Assembly (NCBI RefSeq): GCF_002939185.1 | Contig: NZ_POVL01000011.1 | Coordinates: 1 to 64,000, forward strand | Source of the DNA: Enterobacter sichuanensis | GTDB lineage: Bacteria; Pseudomonadota; Gammaproteobacteria; Enterobacterales; Enterobacteriaceae | Direction: 5' to 3' | Length of the DNA stretch: 64,000 nt | Shown here: one piece after another, positions 41,477-49,940 of the stretch | Layout: each line of letters opens with the position of its first letter | Numbering within the stretch: the stretch's first letter is position 1 | Translations under genes and position numbers: made by a program | The notes under the pieces: model-generated | What the model was told of the DNA's origin: nothing | What the model saw: only the letters and a program-made list of their open reading frames with translations | The model's database searches: none

Positions 41477-42286
41477 GTGGCTCACAACACAAACAAACCG
41501 GGACTGGTTCTGAAGAACCTCTCTGCGGGGTATCAGAAAAAAATCATCATTGATGGGCTCTCCCTTGCGATCCCTCAGCAGAAAATGACGGTGCTGGTAG
41601 GAGCGAACGGCTGCGGGAAATCCACGCTGTTGAGCACTATCGCGCGGCTGCTGCGGCCACTTGGGGGGACTGCGCTGCTGGACGGCAAAGCCATTCATGA
41701 GCAGCCGACCAAAGCGGTCGCCCGTCAGCTTGGCATTCTGCCGCAGTCCCCGCTGTTGCCGGAAGGGTTAACCGTTTTTGAACTGGTCTCGCGCGGGCGT
41801 TATCCCTGGCAAAACGTTATGCGCCAGTGGAGCGAAGAGGACGAACTGGCGGTGGAAGAGGCCCTGCACCTGACCGGCACGGCAGCGTTTGCCCATATGC
41901 CGGTAGAAAGCCTGTCCGGCGGTCAGCGACAGCGCTGCTGGATCGCGATGGCGCTGGCGCAGCAAACGCCGTATATCCTGCTGGATGAACCCACCACCTT
42001 TCTCGATCTTCGCTACCAGGTGGAGATCCTCGAACTGCTGCATACGCTGACGCGTGAGCACGGGCGTACCGTGCTGGTGGTATTGCACGACCTTAACTTC
42101 GCCGTGAACTATGGCGATACGCTGGTCTTTTTACGCCAGGGAAAGGTGGAGGGGGTATTGCATGAGGGGGACGTCTGTACGCCAGAGCTTATTAAAGCGG
42201 TGTTCGATGTCGACGTGCATATGTCCATCAACCCGTTGACCGGCAAACCGTTCTTTATGCCGTTTCGCCAGGTCGCTGAAAAATGA
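41477..42286 (+). CDS. Iron/siderophore ABC transporter ATPase
   Basis: 269 aa from the GTG at 41477, FecE/FhuC type. Walker A GANGCGKST (about 43-51), Q-loop GILPQSPLLPEG, signature LSGGQRQR (146-153), Walker B YILLDEP and the switch His in VLHDLN are intact. The GTG start is inferred from the usual N terminus; no clear ribosome site precedes it and a GTG at 41378 is the only longer option. It overlaps the first permease by ATGA. Cytoplasmic energiser of the transporter encoded by the next three genes. Confidence 0.9.
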   Translation: MAHNTNKPGLVLKNLSAGYQKKIIIDGLSLAIPQQKMTVLVGANGCGKSTLLSTIARLLRPLGGTALLDGKAIHEQPTKAVARQLGILPQSPLLPEGLTVFELVSRGRYPWQNVMRQWSEEDELAVEEALHLTGTAAFAHMPVESLSGGQRQRCWIAMALAQQTPYILLDEPTTFLDLRYQVEILELLHTLTREHGRTVLVVLHDLNFAVNYGDTLVFLRQGKVEGVLHEGDVCTPELIKAVFDVDVHMSINPLTGKPFFMPFRQVAEK

Positions 42287-43266
42287 TCCGCACCTCTCTG
42301 GCGTTTATCCTTTTTGCGTTACTGCTGACGGCGGGCGCGATTGCCCATCTGGGAACTGGCGCGCGCGTTATTCCGCCCTGGACAGTGGCCCAGGCCTTTT
42401 TCGCTTTCGACCCGCACAATTTCGACCATAACATCATCATCAGGCTGCGCCTGTTACGCCTGATGGCGGCCACGATCGTTGGCGCGGCGCTGGGCGTGGC
42501 GGGGGTATTATTACAGTCGGTCATCCGCAACCCGCTGGCTGAGCCGCATATTCTGGGGCTCAATGCCGGGGCGGCGCTGGCGGTGGTGCTGACGAGCGCG
42601 CTGGGCCTGACCCTGCCAGTGGGGCAGCCGCTTATTGCCGCTGCCGGTGCCGCCACGCTGTTTTTGCTGGTACTGGTGTTCTCCTCTTCCGGGCGGACCG
42701 GACTCACGCCGATGAAAGTCACCCTGTGCGGCGTCGCGATGTCGGCCTTTGCCTCGTCAGTGACCGCCGCCGTGCTGATTCTGGACGAACAGACGCTGCT
42801 CTCCCTGCGCACCTGGCTGGCGGGTGATGTCGCCGGGGTTAACGCACAGACGCTGCAGAGCGCCCTGTGGGCCGCCACCGCCGGTTTTGTTCTCGCTCTT
42901 GCGCTGTCGCCTTCGCTCAATATGCTGGCGCTTGGCGACAACATGGCGCAGGGGCTCGGCGTATCGCTGCTGAAAACCCGTCTGCTCGCTCTGCTGGCTA
43001 TCGCGCTGCTCTGCGGCGCGGCCGTCTCCATTGCCGGGCCGATTGGCTTTATTGGCCTTGTGGTGCCGCAGCTTATTCGCCGTCTGGTGTCGGTCGATCT
43101 GCGGGTGATGGTGCCGCTGTCTGCGCTGTGCGGCGCGCTGGTTCTGCTGCTGGCGGATCTTGCGGCCCGGACGCTGTTTACGCCCTGGGAGCTGGCAACC
43201 GGCATCATGACCGCCCTGGTGGGCGCCCCGGTCTTTATCTTCATGGCGTCGAGGATGTTTAAATGA
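42283..43266 (+). CDS. FecCD-family iron transport permease 1
   Basis: 327 aa, about 10 membrane segments. Conserved family motifs: RLRLLRLMAATIVGAALGVAGVLLQSVIRNPLAEPHILGLNAGA and GPIGFIGLVVPQLIRRLV. It forms half of the inner-membrane channel for ferric siderophore or citrate. Overlaps the ATPase and the second permease by ATGA at both ends. Confidence 0.93.
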   Translation: MIRTSLAFILFALLLTAGAIAHLGTGARVIPPWTVAQAFFAFDPHNFDHNIIIRLRLLRLMAATIVGAALGVAGVLLQSVIRNPLAEPHILGLNAGAALAVVLTSALGLTLPVGQPLIAAAGAATLFLLVLVFSSSGRTGLTPMKVTLCGVAMSAFASSVTAAVLILDEQTLLSLRTWLAGDVAGVNAQTLQSALWAATAGFVLALALSPSLNMLALGDNMAQGLGVSLLKTRLLALLAIALLCGAAVSIAGPIGFIGLVVPQLIRRLVSVDLRVMVPLSALCGALVLLLADLAARTLFTPWELATGIMTALVGAPVFIFMASRMFK

Positions 43267-44303
43267 ACCGCGCCGGACTGCGTGCGTTGCGCGTTGGCAC
43301 CTTCTCAGCGCTGGTTCGTCCAAAGGCGCTGGCGTGTCTTGCCATCCTGGCGCTGGCCGCCTGCCTGCTGGCCGGTTTTGGCCTGACGCACGGTTCCCTG
43401 CCCATTCCCAGCTCCGCCATCGGACGCGCGCTGTTTTTGCCTGAAAGTCTGACGACAGAGACGCGCTACATCGTGATGGACATCCGCCTGCCGCGTCTGC
43501 TGATGGCGATCCTGTGCGGCGCAATGCTCGGTATGGCAGGGGCAGCCATGCAGTCCATCACCCGCAATGGCCTGGCCGATCCGGGACTGATCGGCGTGAA
43601 AGAGGGCTGTAGCGCAGCGGTACTGCTGCTGATTTTTCAGTTCCCGGCGCTAAGCCTGGCCTGGCGTCCGCTGGTCGGGATGGCCGGTGGGCTGCTCACC
43701 GCGCTGCTGGTGATAGCCCTGGCGCGGGATATCTCGCGCCCGCGATTTATCCTGATCGGTATTGGCGTGTCGTGGGCCTTTGCCGCGGCAATGGGGGTTT
43801 TTATCACCACCGCTGACGTGCGCGACGTGCAGACGGCGATGCTGTGGCTGGCGGGAAGCCTGCATGCGGCAAACTGGACGCTGGTGGGGCTGGCCGCGCT
43901 CTGGGCTGCCCCCGCGTTTGCGCTGCTGCTCTTTACCGCCCGGGCCGCGGACGTGGCGCTGCTCGGCGATCAGGCCGCAGCGGGCCTTGGCGTGCGCACC
44001 ACCCGGCTGGCGCTGGTGCGGGTTCTCGCCCCGGTGGTGCTGACGGCGGCCTGCGTCTCCTGCGTGGGCAGTATTGGCTTCGTGGGGCTGATTGCCCCGC
44101 ACATGGCACGCCTGCTGCTGCGCGGTGGTCAAACCGCGCTCCTGACGGGTAGTGCCGTGCTGGGAGCGCTGCTGGTGCTGCTGGCGGATAACATTGGACG
44201 GCTGGCATTCCTCCCGCTGCAGCTGCCGGCAGGCATTGTCATTTCATTAATTGGCGGACCTTTTTTCCTGCTGCTGCTCTGGCAGCGCCGGGACAGATTT
44301 TAG
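43263..44303 (+). CDS. FecCD-family iron transport permease 2
   Basis: 346 aa, second half of the permease. Motifs: DIRLPRLLMAILCGAMLGMAGAAMQSITRNGLADPGLIGVKEGC and GSIGFVGLIAPHMARLLLRGG. Similar in fold to the gene before it. The binding protein starts 9 bp later. Confidence 0.93.
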   Translation: MNRAGLRALRVGTFSALVRPKALACLAILALAACLLAGFGLTHGSLPIPSSAIGRALFLPESLTTETRYIVMDIRLPRLLMAILCGAMLGMAGAAMQSITRNGLADPGLIGVKEGCSAAVLLLIFQFPALSLAWRPLVGMAGGLLTALLVIALARDISRPRFILIGIGVSWAFAAAMGVFITTADVRDVQTAMLWLAGSLHAANWTLVGLAALWAAPAFALLLFTARAADVALLGDQAAAGLGVRTTRLALVRVLAPVVLTAACVSCVGSIGFVGLIAPHMARLLLRGGQTALLTGSAVLGALLVLLADNIGRLAFLPLQLPAGIVISLIGGPFFLLLLWQRRDRF

Positions 44304-44312
44304 AGGACGATA

Positions 44313-45263
44313 ATGCGCGTATTTTTTTCGATGCTGTTGCTGGTGGGGTTTGCAGTGAGTGCGGCGGAGCCGACTCAAACATTTACCGACGATTTGGGAC
44401 GTAAGGCTGTTGTGCCGCTTCACCCAAAGCGGATCGTCTCGCTGCATGACCTGGATATCACCATTCCGCTGATTGAGCTTGGCGTGCCACCGGTCGCAAG
44501 CCATGGCCGCACGCGCCCGGACGGTAGCCACTTTCTGCGCTCCAGCGGCATGTTAACGGGTGTCGATTTCGATAACTCCGACATCAAATTTATCGGCACG
44601 GCCGATATCGACATTGAAGCCATTGCCGCCGCCAAACCTGACCTGATCATTACCGAGCCGACCCGTAATACCCCAGTGGAACAGCTTGCGAAAATTGCCC
44701 CGACGGTGAGTATCGATCACCTCGACGGCGGTGCGCCGGAAATCTACCGCAAGCTGGCGCAGCTTACCGGTACGCAGGCGCGGCTGAAAATCCTGGAGCG
44801 CCGTTATCAGGAACAAATCAAAGCGCTGAAGGCAACCCTCGACACCCGCCATATCACCGTGTCGGTCATTCAGGCCAACCAGGGGAAAATTAACGCCATG
44901 CACAGCTACCACTCGCTTGGACGCGTGCTGCGCGACGCAGGATTCACATTCCCGCCGTTGATTGAGAGCATTCCGGACGGAGGGCGCATTGACGTCAGCG
45001 CCGAGCGCCTGCCGGAGCTGGATGCCGATTTTGTCTTTGCTACCTGGCGCGGGGACACCGGCGGAAAACCCCAGGATGAGCTGGCGGCAATGGATGCCGT
45101 GATGCCGGGCTGGTGCCAGTTCCTGAATGCCTGCCGGACCGGACACTACGTGCTGATCTCGCGCGAGGAGGCCATCTCGAATTCGTTCGCCTCGTTAGGG
45201 CTGATGGCCGCGCAGGTGCAGTCGCAGATTGCCGGGCGTCCGCTGCCGGAGGCATTACGGTGA
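44313..45263 (+). CDS. Periplasmic iron/siderophore binding protein
   Basis: 316 aa. Signal peptide MRVFFSMLLLVGFAVSAA then a two-lobed FepB/FecB-type fold with a long bridging helix (LARLKILERRYQEQIKALKATL, roughly 155-175). PKRIVSLHDLDITIPLIELGV opens the first lobe. Not a lipoprotein. GAGGA precedes the ATG. The stop overlaps the GTG start of the regulator gene (GTGA), so the two are translationally coupled. Confidence 0.9.
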   Translation: MRVFFSMLLLVGFAVSAAEPTQTFTDDLGRKAVVPLHPKRIVSLHDLDITIPLIELGVPPVASHGRTRPDGSHFLRSSGMLTGVDFDNSDIKFIGTADIDIEAIAAAKPDLIITEPTRNTPVEQLAKIAPTVSIDHLDGGAPEIYRKLAQLTGTQARLKILERRYQEQIKALKATLDTRHITVSVIQANQGKINAMHSYHSLGRVLRDAGFTFPPLIESIPDGGRIDVSAERLPELDADFVFATWRGDTGGKPQDELAAMDAVMPGWCQFLNACRTGHYVLISREEAISNSFASLGLMAAQVQSQIAGRPLPEALR

Positions 45264-46147
45264 TCCGCAAAGAGAAAGGTCGCGTGGATGTTTATGGCGA
45301 ACGTTTTCGCGCGCGGGCGCATCAGCTGACACCGCGTCTGCTGCAGGTCGCCCGCTATATTCATGACAATCGCGAAGCGGTGATGGAACAGACGGCAATG
45401 GAGATCGCCACGCAGCTTAAAACGTCAGACGCCACGGTGGTCCGCGCGATCCAGGCGCTGGGCTTTGCCGGACTGCGCGATCTCAAGCAGACCCTGGAGC
45501 AGTGGTTTGGTCCGGTGGTGACCTCGAGCGAAAAAATCTCGTCTACGGTCAATACGCTCACCAGCGACGTGAATGCGAGTATCGATTTTGTGCTGGAAGG
45601 GCACCAGCACACCTGCGAGGTGTTGTCGCAACCGCACAACCGATACGCGATGGCCCAGGCGGTCTCACTGCTGGCACAGGCGAGGCAGGTCGCCCTGTTT
45701 GGGATTGGCGCCTCCGGCATTCTGGCCGAGTACACCGCCAGGTTGTTCAGCCGGATGGGGCTGCCCGCCACGCCGCTTAATCGCACCGGAATAGGCCTTG
45801 CTGAACAGCTGATAGCGCTTCAGCGCGGCGACGTGCTGGTGATGATGGCGCAGAAATCCGCGCACCGGGAAGGGCAAACTACGCTGCGTGAAGCGAAACG
45901 TCTGGGCATCCCCACCATTTTGCTGACCAACGCGCTGGATTCACGTTTCAGTAAAGAGGCAAGCGTAGTGATCCACGTCCCGCGCGGCGGTGAAAAGGGT
46001 AAAATTCCGCTCCATGGCACGGTGCTGCTGTGTCTGGAGATGCTCATTTTATCCGTCGCCGCCACCGAGCCGCAGCGAACCATCAGGTCCATGAAGCGCA
46101 TTAACGAGCTACACCGTGGGTTAAAACCGGGGAAGAAAAGCAGCTAA
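45260..46147 (+). CDS. MurR/RpiR-type regulator with SIS domain
   Basis: 295 aa. An HTH of the RpiR family (about 20-85, MEIATQLKTSDATVVRAIQALGF) is followed by a SIS domain (about 125-265). The first SIS motif GIGASG is kept, but where sugar-phosphate-binding members have an S-x-S-G-x-T loop this one has MMAQKSAHREGQ, so the ligand may not be a sugar phosphate. GTG start coupled to the binding-protein stop. RpiR proteins normally control sugar catabolism, so linkage to an iron transporter is unusual. Probably an autoregulator of this operon. Confidence 0.85.
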   Translation: MIRKEKGRVDVYGERFRARAHQLTPRLLQVARYIHDNREAVMEQTAMEIATQLKTSDATVVRAIQALGFAGLRDLKQTLEQWFGPVVTSSEKISSTVNTLTSDVNASIDFVLEGHQHTCEVLSQPHNRYAMAQAVSLLAQARQVALFGIGASGILAEYTARLFSRMGLPATPLNRTGIGLAEQLIALQRGDVLVMMAQKSAHREGQTTLREAKRLGIPTILLTNALDSRFSKEASVVIHVPRGGEKGKIPLHGTVLLCLEMLILSVAATEPQRTIRSMKRINELHRGLKPGKKSS

Positions 46148-46157
46148 AAACAACAAA

Positions 46158-46230
46158 GCCCGGTGGCGCTGGCGCTAACCGGGCCTACGGTTCAGGTTTT
46201 GTAGGCCGGGTAAACGCAGTGCCACCCGGC
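46158..46230. repeat. BIME between the RpiR-type gene and ygiN
   Basis: Two inverted REPs (46158-46184 and 46205-46230) between two convergent genes. Confidence 0.85.
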
Positions 46231-46243
46231 AAATTCCACAAAT

Positions 46244-46558
46244 TTAAACCCCTTGCTCCAGAATGCGGATGTGGGTTTCCAGCACGTCACCTTTCACGGC
46301 ATCACTCCACGCTTTCATGTGCGCGGTCTGCAGATGCGCTTCAAGGTGCGCGACGGTTTCCCACTGCTCAACCATGATGATCGAGTCCGGTGCGGTCGCC
46401 TGGAAGCTGGCGTGAGTGGCGGCATCCACCATCGGCGCGTAGCCGTGGCAGCCTTCTTCTTTCAGTACGGTCGGGATAATTTTCGCGAACTGATCCAGCA
46501 CCGCCTGGCGGTGATGTTGACCTGGACGAGTACGGATTTCTGCAATAACGGTAAGCAT
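46244..46558 (-). CDS. ygiN: Quinol monooxygenase YgiN
   Basis: 104 aa, ABM (antibiotic biosynthesis monooxygenase) fold. MLTVIAEIRTRPGQHHRQAVLDQFAKIIPTVLKEEGCHGY is typical. E. coli YgiN oxidises menadiol to menadione and is paired with MdaB in a quinone redox cycle. SD AAAGGAG. It lies 31 bp after mdaB. Confidence 0.95.
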   Translation of the reverse strand: MLTVIAEIRTRPGQHHRQAVLDQFAKIIPTVLKEEGCHGYAPMVDAATHASFQATAPDSIIMVEQWETVAHLEAHLQTAHMKAWSDAVKGDVLETHIRILEQGV

Positions 46559-46589
46559 TGTGACTACTCCTTTAATTCCAGGTTACCAG

Positions 46590-47171
46590 TTAAGCAAAAA
46601 TTTCCGCGAGATGCTTGCGATATTCTGCGATATAGCGCGGGACATCAGGCATTTTAATCACGTCGTTGACGATAAAGGTCGGCAGCGGATCCATGCCCAG
46701 GAACTGGTTAGCCTTGTGGAACGGCAGGTACGCGCCGTCAACGCCCACCCCTTCGAAGAACTGATCTTTCTCTGTAAAAGCTTCCAGCGGGGCGTTCCAG
46801 GTGAGCGACAGCATATATTTTTTGCCCTGAATCAGGCCGCCGGAACCGTATTTTTTAGACGCATCTGAGCGGGTGCGGCCGTCGCTGGCATACAGCGAGC
46901 CGTGACCTTCAGTGAAGACATCGTCCATGTATTTTTTCACGGTCCACGGCGCACCCATCCACCAGCCAGGCATCTGCCAGATCACCACGTCAGCCCACAG
47001 GAAGTTCTGCACTTCGGCTTTCACATCGTAATCGCTGTCCGCGCGCACGACCTTAACATCATGCCCGGCGTCGCGCAGGAAACCGTCCGCGACCTCGGTC
47101 AGGGTGTCATTCAGCTGGCCTTTCGAGTGCGCGAACTCTTTCGCGCCGTTGATAATCAGAATGTTGCTCAT
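46590..47171 (-). CDS. mdaB: NADPH:quinone oxidoreductase MdaB
   Basis: 193 aa, Flavodoxin_2 fold binding FAD. Motifs IINGAKEFAHSKGQLN, LWADVVIWQMPGWWMGAPWTVKKYMD and LTWNAPLEAF are present. It reduces quinones by two electrons and protects from redox cycling. GAGGACAAATA precedes the ATG. Operon with ygiN. Confidence 0.96.
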   Translation of the reverse strand: MSNILIINGAKEFAHSKGQLNDTLTEVADGFLRDAGHDVKVVRADSDYDVKAEVQNFLWADVVIWQMPGWWMGAPWTVKKYMDDVFTEGHGSLYASDGRTRSDASKKYGSGGLIQGKKYMLSLTWNAPLEAFTEKDQFFEGVGVDGAYLPFHKANQFLGMDPLPTFIVNDVIKMPDVPRYIAEYRKHLAEIFA

Positions 47172-47276
47172 TATTTGTCCTCGTCGATGAGAGTATGGCG
47201 AGTATTCTACGCGCGAGGGCGGGACGGTAAAATGAGCAAAATGTGCAAAGTCTTTTGCATTAAACGCAATAATCCC

Positions 47277-48626
47277 TTACCAGCTGACCCTGACTTCCAG
47301 GCCCCCTTCCGGCGCATTGTTCAGCGAGACACGCAGTCCATGTAGCGCAGCAATACGTTTCACAATGGATAACCCCAGCCCGCTGCCCGTCGCATCCTGG
47401 CCGGGCGGGCGATAAAACCGCTCGCCGATACGCGCCAGCGCCTCGGGGGAAATCCCCGGGCCGTTGTCGCGCACGGTGAAGCTCCGGGCGTCCAGCGTCA
47501 CGTCCACCACGCTGCCGCGCGGGCTGTAGCGAATCGCGTTATCCAGCAGGTTACGTACCAGCAGGCTCATCAGCAGTGGCTGACCCGTGCGTGTCACCTC
47601 CGGGGCATGAATGTTCAGGCGAATATCCGTGCCCGCCTGGTGAGCCGGATGCCAGATATCCAGCACCGCTGACTGCAGTAAATCGGCCATCGTGATGGGT
47701 TCGACATCTTCCAGATTGTCCAGCGAATCCAGACGCGAGAGCGTAAGAAGCTGATCCACCAGCCGGGAGGCGCGGTCGATCCCCGCATGAAGCTGCGAAA
47801 GCGCTTTTTCCTGCGCCTGCGGGTCATCCAGAGAGAGTTGCGCCACGTCAGTTTGCACTTTCAGGGCCGCCAGTGGGCTGCGCAGCTCGTGAGCGGCATC
47901 GGAGGTAAAACGACGCTCGCGGGTCATCATCTCCTGGGTACGTGCGAAGAGATGATTCAGCGCGTCAAGCAGGGGGCGCACTTCCGCAGGGACACCCTGC
48001 GTCGGCAGAGTATCGGTGGCATCCGGGGAGCGGACGCGCAGGGTCTGCGCCAGCTTTTTCAGCGGCTTCAGTTCCCGGCTCAGGAGGACAATCAGCAACA
48101 GCAGCATCACCGGCAGCGCCACCAGCCAGGGCGTGAGCTGTGAACTGACCACGTCCAGCGCCATCTCCTGACGGTACTCCCACTCCTGGCCGATCACCAC
48201 GCGGTATTTCCCGTCGGGTGACGTTAACCATAAGAAACGCCATTCATCGTTATCGTCTTTAAGCCTTCCGTTAGCAAACCCGTCGCGACGATAGTGATAC
48301 GGGATATCGCGCCCGTTTTCGCCGTCGTTGAGGATCATTTTGCCGTCGACGGCATAAATGGCGAAAGCCAGCGCGTCGTCATCCAGACGACCATGTTTCA
48401 CTTTTTTCGGGATCTCGCGCATGCGCTCAGGGGCACGGATCTCGTCCAGATCCATCGTCAGCAGCCGTTTGGCGAACAGCATCTGCTGGGTATCAAACAG
48501 CTTATCCAGCTTGTGGGTCGTCTGCTGCCAGGCCACCAGACTGGCGGCAAACCATGCTGTCAGGGAGAGCGCTAAAAAGAGGAGCGTCAGGCGCAGCTTC
48601 AGGCTCAGGCGTTGCGTCAGTTTCAT
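47277..48626 (-). CDS. qseC: Sensor histidine kinase QseC
   Basis: 449 aa. Membrane segments near residues 12-33 and 165-183 flank a periplasmic sensor domain. HAMP region, then the H-box [14 protein letters not shown] with phospho-accepting H246, N-box [14 protein letters not shown], and ATP-lid motifs VRDNGPGIS and [13 protein letters not shown]. The kinase of the QseBC system, reported to respond to autoinducer-3 and adrenaline in E. coli and to cross-talk with PmrAB. Its ATG overlaps the qseB stop by 4 bp. mdaB follows 105 bp later. Confidence 0.96.
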   Translation of the reverse strand: MKLTQRLSLKLRLTLLFLALSLTAWFAASLVAWQQTTHKLDKLFDTQQMLFAKRLLTMDLDEIRAPERMREIPKKVKHGRLDDDALAFAIYAVDGKMILNDGENGRDIPYHYRRDGFANGRLKDDNDEWRFLWLTSPDGKYRVVIGQEWEYRQEMALDVVSSQLTPWLVALPVMLLLLIVLLSRELKPLKKLAQTLRVRSPDATDTLPTQGVPAEVRPLLDALNHLFARTQEMMTRERRFTSDAAHELRSPLAALKVQTDVAQLSLDDPQAQEKALSQLHAGIDRASRLVDQLLTLSRLDSLDNLEDVEPITMADLLQSAVLDIWHPAHQAGTDIRLNIHAPEVTRTGQPLLMSLLVRNLLDNAIRYSPRGSVVDVTLDARSFTVRDNGPGISPEALARIGERFYRPPGQDATGSGLGLSIVKRIAALHGLRVSLNNAPEGGLEVRVSW

Positions 48627-49282
48627 GCGTCACCCAGGGTATAGCCGATGCCGTGCACGGTGCGGATAAATTCGCTGCCAAGCTTGCGGCGCAGATGGTG
48701 GACATGGACTTCCACCGCATTGCTGGAGACGTCGTCGTCCCAGGTGTAGAGCTTCTCTTCGATCGCTTTGCGCGGCAGCACGCGGCCTGCATTGCGCATC
48801 AGCAATTCCAGCAGGGCGAACTCTTTGGGCTTGAGCGTCAGCGTTTCCCCCTCCAGCGTGGCGACGAGGCTTGTCGGGTCGAGAGTGACCTTACCGTGGC
48901 GCAGCTCGCTGCGCGTCTGGCCGTGGCTGCGGCGGACCAGCGCTTCGAGGCGGGCACCCACCTCGATCAGCGCGAACGGCTTACAGAGATAATCATCCGC
49001 GCCCAGGCGCAACCCTTCGACGCGCTGGTTAAGCGCATCCCGCGCGGTCAGGATCAATACCGGTTCGCTGCGGCCGCTTTCTCGCCATGCGCGCAGGATC
49101 TGAAGACCGTCGATTTCCGGCAGCGTCAGGTCCAGCACCACGGCATCGTAAGGTGCAGAGTAGAGTGCGGCCTGGCCGGTTTTTCCATCGGTAAACCAGT
49201 CCACGCTAAAGCCCATTTTGCTTAAGCCCGTTTTGATGCCGTCGCCAATGAGCTTGTCGTCTTCTACCAGTAAAATGCGCAT
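48623..49282 (-). CDS. qseB: Response regulator QseB
   Basis: 219 aa, OmpR/PhoB class. Receiver with acidic pair D8-D9 (LVEDDK), phosphoacceptor D51 ([13 protein letters not shown]) and K ([10 protein letters not shown]). C-terminal winged helix (about 125-217, [11 protein letters not shown]). Divergent from ygiW; a PmrA/QseB-type box lies in between. Confidence 0.97.
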   Translation of the reverse strand: MRILLVEDDKLIGDGIKTGLSKMGFSVDWFTDGKTGQAALYSAPYDAVVLDLTLPEIDGLQILRAWRESGRSEPVLILTARDALNQRVEGLRLGADDYLCKPFALIEVGARLEALVRRSHGQTRSELRHGKVTLDPTSLVATLEGETLTLKPKEFALLELLMRNAGRVLPRKAIEEKLYTWDDDVSSNAVEVHVHHLRRKLGSEFIRTVHGIGYTLGDA

Positions 49283-49354
49283 ATTCCCTCCTTGATGCCG
49301 TCAGTAAACCCTCTGAATCCGCCTGCTGTACAGTAAAAATAAATAAATTTTCCC

Positions 49355-49371
49355 CTTAAGAAGTTGTTAAG
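49355..49371. promoter_or_regulatory. PmrA/QseB-type box between qseB and ygiW
   Basis: CTTAAG, a 5-base gap and GTTAAG fit the direct-repeat pattern YTTAAK-N5-YTTAAK of PmrA, which QseB can also bind. It lies 66 bases before the ygiW ATG and 73 bases before qseB, so it could serve both. Confidence 0.55.
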
Positions 49372-49420
49372 GATTACCCTGTTAAATGGTTTGCGAAACC
49401 AGATTAAAGGGAGAGTTAAT

Positions 49421-49822
49421 ATGAAAAAATTCGCTGCGATTGCTGCCATCATGATGATGACCACTGCCCCTGTTTTTGCTGCCCAGGGCGGATTTAACGG
49501 CCCGTCAGCCACGCAAACTCAAACTCACGCGCAGACAGGCGGGTTTGTTGATAATGACGCGAACCTCACCACCGCGGTGAAGGTTAAAGAGATGAAAGAT
49601 GACAGCTGGGTGAAGCTGCGCGGGAACATTACCCAGCGTCTGTCCGACGACCGCTACACCTTCCGCGATGAGACCGGCACGGTAAACGTGGAGATTGACC
49701 ACAAGCGCTGGAACGGCGTGACCGTCACCCCGCAGGATAAAGTTGAAATCCAGGGCAAGGTCGATAAAGAGTGGAACGATTTTGAAATCGACGTGAAGCA
49801 GATCATTAAGCTGAACAAATAA
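49421..49822 (+). CDS. ygiW: BOF-family periplasmic stress protein YgiW
   Basis: 133 aa. Signal peptide MKKFAAIAAIMMMTTAPVFA, then a Gln/Thr-rich linker and the bacterial OB-fold (about 50-133, WVKLRGNITQRLSDDRYTFRDETG). Periplasmic, linked to peroxide, cadmium and QseB-controlled stress responses in E. coli. The ATG at 49421 is chosen because GGGAGAG precedes it and the signal starts there; the frame extends 19 codons upstream. Confidence 0.94.
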   Translation: MKKFAAIAAIMMMTTAPVFAAQGGFNGPSATQTQTHAQTGGFVDNDANLTTAVKVKEMKDDSWVKLRGNITQRLSDDRYTFRDETGTVNVEIDHKRWNGVTVTPQDKVEIQGKVDKEWNDFEIDVKQIIKLNK

Positions 49823-49827
49823 CCCGG

Positions 49828-49851
49828 AAAGGGCCGCCTGAGCGGCCCTTT
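49828..49851 (+). terminator. Terminator behind ygiW
   Basis: AAAGGGCCGC and GCGGCCCTTT around CTGA, followed by TTTC. Confidence 0.9.
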
Positions 49852-49940
49852 TTCTTTGTGACTCAACTCGTCAGATAGGGTAGTATCTGCGGCAATATTG
49901 CCTGAAACCCATCGGTTTCTGAGTTGAGGAATCACACGTA

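Noticed and set aside
42255-43244. A 329-codon open frame on the minus strand
   Set aside because: Antisense to the first iron permease; rich in Ser, Ala and Arg without any domain.
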